35,281 nt of DNA from DASUBV01 sp035763085 (lineage in GTDB: Bacteria > Actinomycetota > Actinomycetes > Streptosporangiales > Streptosporangiaceae). Made by a program: the position numbers and the translations under genes. The stretch is taken from NCBI GenBank assembly GCA_035763085.1, contig DASUBV010000225.1, forward strand, positions 1 through 35,281, read 5' to 3'. Shown here piece after piece: positions 30,412 through 35,281 of this stretch (position 1 is the stretch's first letter; each line of letters starts with the position of its first letter). Below the pieces are notes generated by a model that was given only the letters and a program-made list of their open reading frames with translations, was not told the DNA's origin and searched no databases.

Positions 30412-30417
30412 TACTCT
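30412..30417 (+). promoter_or_regulatory. Putative -10 box for the metG leader transcript
   Basis: TACTCT is followed by six bases and then ATG 30424, predicting a transcript that begins at the leader ORF's start codon. No clear -35 is visible. Confidence 0.45.
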
Positions 30418-30423
30418 GGAACC

Positions 30424-30462
30424 ATGACCTTCGTTCTGTGCACGGTGATGATGCCCCGCTAG
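30424..30462 (+). CDS. Putative leader peptide upstream of metG (12 aa, tandem Met codons)
   Basis: ATG 30424 to TAG 30460-30462 encodes MTFVLCTVMMPR. It has two consecutive Met codons (30448-30453) just before a hairpin that contains its stop codon (30454-30467). It has no Shine-Dalgarno sequence but sits six bases behind a -10-like box, so it would be the first codon of a leaderless mRNA. The next complete gene is methionyl-tRNA synthetase, 121 bases downstream. Ribosome stalling at the Met codons could couple charged Met-tRNA supply to downstream expression. This is inference; the peptide is too short for homology to help. Confidence 0.5.
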   Translation: MTFVLCTVMMPR

Positions 30463-30554
30463 CGGGGTCATCCACAGCTGCCAGGACGCATTCCGTCCGC
30501 AGGAGGCCCCCGGAGGGGCCGGGTTCCTGCGAGCACGCGGCCCGTCTGCGGGCC
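30454..30554 (+). promoter_or_regulatory. Candidate attenuator hairpins in the metG leader
   Basis: Hairpin 1: CCCCG (30454-30458) with CGGGG (30463-30467), loop CTAG. Hairpin 2: CGCAGGA plus GGCCCC (30498-30510) with GGGGCC (30515-30520) and TCCTGCG (30525-30531), 13 bp with a four-base bulge; it ties up an AGGAGG at 30501-30506. Hairpin 3: GGCCCG (30539-30544) with CGGGCC (30549-30554). The GCGGGG of hairpin 1 could alternatively pair with the C-run of hairpin 2. Series of alternative stems after a leader ORF are typical of attenuators. Confidence 0.5.
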
Positions 30555-30583
30555 TGCCCGGCGCCGATCGCCAGGAGGCCGCC

Positions 30584-32134
30584 ATGACGCCAGCGCGCGT
30601 GTATCTCAGCACGACCATTCCCTATGTCAACGCGCGTCCCCACCTCGGGCACGCGCTCGAGCTCGTCCAGGCCGACGTGCTGGCCCGCCATCACCGCCGG
30701 CTCGGGCACCAGGTCCGGTTCCAGAGCGGCACCGACGACCACTCGCTGAAGAACGTGCTGGCCGCGCAGGCGGCCGGCCGCCCGGTCCAGGAGCTGGTCA
30801 CGGCCAACGGCCGCGCGTTCGCGCAGCTGAGCGGCCCGCTGGCGCTGTCGTTCGACGACTTCATCCACACCAGCACCGACCTGCGTCACCAGCCGGGCGT
30901 CGAGCGGCTGTGGCGGGCCTGCGCTGACCGCGGCGACCTGTACCTGCGCGACTACTCCGGGCTGTACTGCGCGGGCTGCGAGCAGTTCTACAAGCCGGGT
31001 GAGCTGCCCGGCGGCCGGTGCCCGGAGCACGGCACCGTGCCCGAGCAAGTCGCCGAGCAGAACTGGTTCTTCCGGCTGTCCCGGTATGCGGGCCGGCTGG
31101 CGGAGCTGATCAGGTCGGGCGAGCTGGAGATCGAGCCGGCCGCCCGGCGCCACGAGGTGCTGGGGTTCATCGCCGGCGGGCTGGAGGACTTCAGCATCTC
31201 GCGGCCGGCGGCGCGGGCCCGCGGCTGGGGCATCGGCGTCCCCGGCGACCCGCAGCAGGTCATCTACGTGTGGTGGGACGCGCTGTGCAACTACATCTCC
31301 GCGCTCGGCTATGGTGCGGGCTCGGCTGACTACCGGCGCTGGTGGGGCGGCGCCAGCCAGCGCATCCACCTGGCGGGCAAGGGCGTGCTGCGGTTCCACG
31401 CCGTCTGCTGGCCGGCCATCCTGCTGTCGGCCGGCGAGCCGCTGCCGACCCAGATCGTCGTGCACGACTACCTGACCGCCGGCGGGCGCAAGATCTCGAA
31501 GTCGGCGCCGGGCGGGGCGGCGGCGCAGGCTGACCCGGTAGCGCTGGCTGAGCGGTACGGCACTGATGCGGTCCGCTGGTGGCTGCTGCGCGAGGTGCCG
31601 CGGGTGGGCGATGCCGACTTCACCGCCGGCCGGCTGGTCGAGCGGGCCAACCAGGACCTGGCCAACGGGGTGGGCAACCTGGTGAGCCGGGTGACGACGC
31701 TGGCCCGCGGTCGTGACATCGGTGACAGCGCGGCCGTCGGCCCGGCGGGGCGGGGAGCGGACCTGGCGGGCGGCGCCGCCGCAGGCGGGGCAGGCAGGCT
31801 GCTGGCCGCGGCCAGCGGGGCTCGCGCGGAAGTGACAGCGGCGCTGGCGATCGCCGACTTCCGGTCCGCCCTGGCCGCCATCTGGCCGATCGTTGACCTG
31901 GCGAACTCCTACCTCGAGGCGACCGCGCCCTGGCACCTGGCCCGTGCCGCGCGCACCGGAGATCACCAGGCGGCGGCGCAGCTGGACACGTTCCTCGGCA
32001 TCCTGCTGCACGCCTGCCGGGCGCTGGCCAGCGAGCTCACCCCGTTCGTGCCCGGCCTGGCCGCCCGGATCGACACCGTCTGCCGGCCAGATGCCGGCAG
32101 CGCGTCAGTGTTTCCGCGGCTGAGCGCGCGATAG
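30584..32134 (+). CDS. metG: Methionyl-tRNA synthetase
   Basis: A 516-residue class I synthetase charging tRNA(Met). ATG 30584 has AGGAGG (30573-30578) five bases upstream. The nucleotide-binding HIGH motif reads HLGH (20-23) and KMSKS reads KISKS (303-307). GTDDHSLKN near residue 48 replaces the more usual GTDEHG. The connective peptide has one zinc knuckle: C129, C132, C146 and H149. YVWWDALCNYISALGYG and GKGVLRFHAVCWPAIL are standard. The anticodon-binding helical domain is interrupted by an Ala/Gly-rich stretch near residues 385-410, and there is no C-terminal EMAP-like domain. The variant motifs suggest it may be a second, divergent MetRS rather than the only one; the rest of the genome would show this. 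Confidence 0.93.
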   Translation: MTPARVYLSTTIPYVNARPHLGHALELVQADVLARHHRRLGHQVRFQSGTDDHSLKNVLAAQAAGRPVQELVTANGRAFAQLSGPLALSFDDFIHTSTDLRHQPGVERLWRACADRGDLYLRDYSGLYCAGCEQFYKPGELPGGRCPEHGTVPEQVAEQNWFFRLSRYAGRLAELIRSGELEIEPAARRHEVLGFIAGGLEDFSISRPAARARGWGIGVPGDPQQVIYVWWDALCNYISALGYGAGSADYRRWWGGASQRIHLAGKGVLRFHAVCWPAILLSAGEPLPTQIVVHDYLTAGGRKISKSAPGGAAAQADPVALAERYGTDAVRWWLLREVPRVGDADFTAGRLVERANQDLANGVGNLVSRVTTLARGRDIGDSAAVGPAGRGADLAGGAAAGGAGRLLAAASGARAEVTAALAIADFRSALAAIWPIVDLANSYLEATAPWHLARAARTGDHQAAAQLDTFLGILLHACRALASELTPFVPGLAARIDTVCRPDAGSASVFPRLSAR

Positions 32135-32606
32135 GCGCGGGCACTGCAAGATCCGGCCATCTGGAATCCGCGCTCCCGATATTCTGAAAATGGCCCGGAC
32201 ACGGGCCGTGACCTCCGCATATGGCGACCGCGCAACCGATGCCGGCCGGCCTGACCTGGGGTGGCGCGAGGGACGCCAGGCGACGCCTGTGGCCTCCCGG
32301 ATGTACACCCTTCCTCAATCGAAGCGTGACCTCCGGCACTTAGAGTTATGGCGTATCGCAGATTTGCGAGATCGCGTTCGGTGCCGCCGGCAGGTTCAGA
32401 GCTTTGCCTGGTAATACGGGAAGAACGTTCCTGGCGATCGCGTGCCGCTAAGGCTCAAGGACGAGCCGGCATGGCTCAATGGCGAGCAGGCATCCAGCGC
32501 GACATAGGGCGGCAGGTGGCCAGCGTCGGCTGCCGGGCTCGCCCGTCCGGTCCGGACGCAGCCGATTAGGAGGCTTGGTGCGCGCTGACTCAGCCAGGAG
32601 CGCGGC
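32135..32606. other. Intergenic region between metG and GGDEF-EAL gene 2
   Basis: About 470 bp without a credible gene. It contains a hairpin GGCCCG (32192-32197) with CGGGCC (32202-32207), which may end metG transcription, and a small stem TCGCA-GATT-TGCGA around 32355-32370. The middle is richer in A/T and probably carries the promoter of the downstream gene, but I cannot place -10 and -35 boxes with confidence. Confidence 0.45.
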
Positions 32607-35281
32607 ATGAGCCTGTCCATGTCCGTGTGGACCGCGGCGGGCTCCGCGGCCGGCGCCGCGGCGACGGTACTGCTGCTGCGCTGCCCGCAGCGACCCGAGT
32701 CAGACCGGGCCGCCTGCCGCTGGCTCGCGGCCACTACCGCGCTGTGGGGCGGCGCCGCCATCGCCCAGAACGTCGCCGGCAACCCGATCGCCGATGGCGT
32801 GCCGCTCACGCTGGCCGGGCTGCTGTCCCTCATCGCGCTGCCCGCCTTCGCGCTGGGCCTGGCCGGGCTGGCCTCGCCGCGTGCTGCTGGCCGGCTGGGC
32901 ATCGCCAGCCTGCTGCAGCTGCGGCTGGCCGGGGCCGGGGCCGCCCGGCTGGCCGACGGCTGCCTGCTGGCCGCCGCGCTGTTCCTGCTGGGCTGGAGCA
33001 CGACACTCGCCCCCGCGTTCGCCCGCTCCGGGGTCGGCGCCGGCACCTTTGCCATCGCCCTGATCAACCCGCTTGCTGACCTGCTGGTCCTGGCGGTGGT
33101 GCTGTGGCTGGCGGCCCGGGCCGGCTACCGCGGCCTGGCTCCCTGGCTGGCCCTGCTGCTCGCCACCGCGGGTGACTTCCTGGCCGTCGGCGCGCGGCTG
33201 ACCGGCAGCTATCCCGGCTGGGGCGCGCAGCTGACCTGGCTGGCCGGGACCTGCCTGCTCGGCGCCACCCCGGCCGCGCTGGGCCGGGCGGCGGCGTTCC
33301 GCCGGGCGCGCGGCCAGCAGGCCCAGGGCAGCCAGGCCGCCCAGTCCGGGTCGCTGCTGCCGGCCTATGCCGCCATGGCCGCCGCCGCCGTCGCCGCGCT
33401 GGTCACGCTGGCCCGCGCGGTGAGCGGCAGCCTGACCGAGCCGGTCGTGCCGGTCGCGGCGGGCGTCATGGTGCTCGCGCTGACCGCCCGGCTGACCGGC
33501 CTGGTCCGCGATGCTGCGTCGGCGTCGGCGCTGTCGCGGGAGGCGAGCCGCCAGTTCAGCGAGCTGGCCGACCGGACCAGCGATGCGGTGCTGGTGTGCG
33601 AGCTGCGCGGCACGATCGACTACGCCAGCCCGGCGGTGGTCCACTTCGGGTACGCGCCGGCGCAGCTGGCCGGGGCCTCGCTGGCGGACCTGGTGCACCC
33701 CGAGGACCGCAGCAGCGGCACCCGGGTCGCACTGGCCGCGGGTGACGGCTCGGCGGCGGTCGCCCGGTTCGCCTGCCGGGTCCGCGCCGCGGACGGCACC
33801 TGGCGGCACGTCGAGTCCACCATCACCCGGTACGCCGAGCCCGGCGCAGGCGACAAGCTGCTCATCACCGCCCGCGACGTCAGCGACCAGGTCGCGCTGC
33901 GCCGCCAGGTCACCCACCTGACCTTCCACGACGGCGTGACCGGGCTGCCCAACCGCGCCTACCTGGAGGAGCGGGCCAAGGAACTGCTGGCCGCGGCCAG
34001 CGACGAGTCGCCGGTGGCGGCCATCTTCCTGGACCTGGACGGCTTCACCGCGGTGAACGACACGGTCGGTCACGGCGCGGGCGACCTGCTGCTGGCGCAG
34101 GCGGCGCGGCGGCTGCGGGCCGCGATTCCCTCGCACGAGATGGTGGCGCGCTGGGGCGGTGATGAGTTCGCCGTCCTCATCGCCGACACCGCCAGCCCGG
34201 AGGAGGCCATCGACATCGCCGAGCGGCTGGCCACCGGCATCGCCGCGGAGCCATTCCGGGTAGCGGGCCGGGACATCCCGCTGAGCGCCAGCGTGGGCGT
34301 CGCGCTCGCCGTGCGCGACGAGACCGGGCACCTGCTGCGCAACGCCGACGTCGCCATGTCCCGCGCCAAGGAGGCCGGCGGCGGCCGCGTCGAGGTATTC
34401 GCCGCGCACATGCACGCCGATGCGGTGCGCCGCCTGGAACTGGCCGCCGAGCTGCGCCAGGCGATCACCGACACCGCCCTGGGCATCGACTACCTGCCGC
34501 AGGTCGAGCTGGCGACCTCCCGCGTTACCGGCGTCGAGGCGCTGGTCCGCTGGTCACCGCACGGCGAGCCGGTCCCGCCCGGCGAGTTCCTGGGCGTCGC
34601 CGAGGACTCCGGCCTGATCATCCCGCTCGGCGGCTGGGTGCTGCGCGAGGCCTGCGCCCAGGTCGCCGCCTGGCGGGCATCGGGCTGGGACATCGGCCTG
34701 TCGGTCAACTTCTCGCTGCGCCAGGTCAGCGCGGCCCGGTTCGCCGAGTCGGTGCTGGCTGCCCTGGACGACAGCGGGCTGGCCTATGAGGCGCTGACCC
34801 TCGAGGTCACCGAGCAGGTGCTCGTCGAGGGTGCGAGCCCGATGGTCGACGAGCTGGCCCGGCTGCGCCAGCGCGGCATCCGGCTGGCCATCGACGACTT
34901 CGGAACGGGCTACGCGTCGCTGGCCTACCTGCGGGAGCTGCCGGTCGACATCATCAAGATCGACCCGTCGTTCGTGGCCGGCCTGGGCACCGACGGCACC
35001 CTGGCCCTGCTGACCCGCACCATCGTTCAGGTCGGCCACGACCTGGGCATCGAGGTCGTGGCCGAGGGTATCGAGCGGCCCGAGCAGCTGGAGCTGCTGC
35101 GCGCGATGGGCTGCGGCCTCGGCCAGGGCTACCTGGTGGCCCGGCCGATGGCGGCCCGCGGCATCGAGGAATTCGCCACCTCCGGCGAGCGCGCCCCCGC
35201 GGCGCTGGACGCGCCGGACGTGCTGGCCGCACCGGCTGGACTGGACGCGCCGGCGGCCCCGGGCCGGCCCGCCCCGCTGGA
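32607..35281 (+). CDS. Membrane PAS-GGDEF-EAL c-di-GMP signalling protein 2, 3' end cut by window edge
   Basis: The frame opens at ATG 32607 with AGGAG (32596-32600) six bases upstream and stays open to the window edge, giving at least 891 residues. Residues 1-305 contain about eight membrane helices, an integral sensor of unknown type. A PAS domain follows (about 308-425: FSELADRTSDAVLVCELRG, then HPEDRS, TARDVSDQ). The GGDEF domain has WGGDEFAVL with GGDEF at 517-521 and FLDLDGFTAVNDTVGHGAGD. The EAL domain starts at about 615, with E644-A-L, VNFSLRQV, LEVTEQVL, DDFGTGYASL, IKIDPSFV, AEGIE and GLGQGYLVARPM. Both active sites appear complete. After the EAL domain an Ala/Pro-rich tail runs off the window. 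Confidence 0.93.
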   Translation, partial: MSLSMSVWTAAGSAAGAAATVLLLRCPQRPESDRAACRWLAATTALWGGAAIAQNVAGNPIADGVPLTLAGLLSLIALPAFALGLAGLASPRAAGRLGIASLLQLRLAGAGAARLADGCLLAAALFLLGWSTTLAPAFARSGVGAGTFAIALINPLADLLVLAVVLWLAARAGYRGLAPWLALLLATAGDFLAVGARLTGSYPGWGAQLTWLAGTCLLGATPAALGRAAAFRRARGQQAQGSQAAQSGSLLPAYAAMAAAAVAALVTLARAVSGSLTEPVVPVAAGVMVLALTARLTGLVRDAASASALSREASRQFSELADRTSDAVLVCELRGTIDYASPAVVHFGYAPAQLAGASLADLVHPEDRSSGTRVALAAGDGSAAVARFACRVRAADGTWRHVESTITRYAEPGAGDKLLITARDVSDQVALRRQVTHLTFHDGVTGLPNRAYLEERAKELLAAASDESPVAAIFLDLDGFTAVNDTVGHGAGDLLLAQAARRLRAAIPSHEMVARWGGDEFAVLIADTASPEEAIDIAERLATGIAAEPFRVAGRDIPLSASVGVALAVRDETGHLLRNADVAMSRAKEAGGGRVEVFAAHMHADAVRRLELAAELRQAITDTALGIDYLPQVELATSRVTGVEALVRWSPHGEPVPPGEFLGVAEDSGLIIPLGGWVLREACAQVAAWRASGWDIGLSVNFSLRQVSAARFAESVLAALDDSGLAYEALTLEVTEQVLVEGASPMVDELARLRQRGIRLAIDDFGTGYASLAYLRELPVDIIKIDPSFVAGLGTDGTLALLTRTIVQVGHDLGIEVVAEGIERPEQLELLRAMGCGLGQGYLVARPMAARGIEEFATSGERAPAALDAPDVLAAPAGLDAPAAPGRPAPL

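Noticed and set aside
7650..32170. A 13-mer CATCTGGAATCCG shared by 7650 and 32160
   Set aside because: Too short, with no flanking similarity; likely chance.

Overview
This is about 35 kb of very GC-rich DNA with strong G/C preference at third codon positions, GTG and TTG starts and tightly packed operons. It is chromosomal DNA of a high-GC Gram-positive actinomycete (Actinomycetota). The genus cannot be named from the sequence alone. Gene content and order support this: sucC-sucD-DUF6350(PerM-like)-purN-purH and etfB-etfA-cysteine desulfurase-mnmA-(MetE-like)-ligA-gatC-gatA-gatB are gene strings known from actinobacteria. In Mycobacterium tuberculosis they correspond to the Rv0951-Rv0957 and Rv3029c-Rv3009c regions, which lie far apart there but are joined here.

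Layout. 1-2.5 kb: a CGNR zinc-finger regulator cut by the left edge, a ureohydrolase (arginase fold) with altered metal ligands, a DUF3883/PD-(D/E)XK-like protein and a tiny ORF. 2.6-5.3 kb: a stand-alone B12-binding protein and succinyl-CoA synthetase (sucCD). 5.3-10.2 kb: a repeat-filled gap, a polytopic DUF6350 protein, a proline-rich membrane protein on the other strand, and the last steps of purine synthesis (purN, purH). 10.2-11.9 kb: a minus-strand ArsR-SRPBCC-VOC operon with palindromic repeats and a clear leaderless promoter/operator. 12-17.2 kb: folD, the electron-transfer flavoprotein (etfBA), a cysteine desulfurase and the tRNA 2-thiouridylase mnmA, which uses the sulfur the desulfurase mobilises.

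17.2-21 kb is the accessory part. It holds a GNAT acetyltransferase, about 1 kb of gene-poor DNA with three strong hairpins, and a GntR/UTRA regulator facing two paralogous small membrane proteins. Each of these paralogs has a near-copy of the same promoter/palindrome block upstream and its own strong terminator downstream. I do not recognise this cassette as a described system.

21-35.3 kb: a MetE-like protein coupled to ligA, a membrane GGDEF-EAL protein, the gatCAB amidotransferase, a methionyl-tRNA synthetase preceded by a short leaderless ORF with tandem Met codons and a run of hairpins (a candidate attenuator), and a second PAS-GGDEF-EAL protein running off the right edge. Most housekeeping genes here serve central metabolism and translation fidelity. 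The two c-di-GMP proteins flank the tRNA-charging block.

The most notable observations are the metG leader, the GntR/small-membrane-protein cassette, and a palindromic repeat present in two inverted copies. The repeat's stem shows a compensatory base-pair change, and one copy lies in frame inside the ArsR coding region. No tRNA, rRNA, CRISPR array, IS element or phage gene was found.
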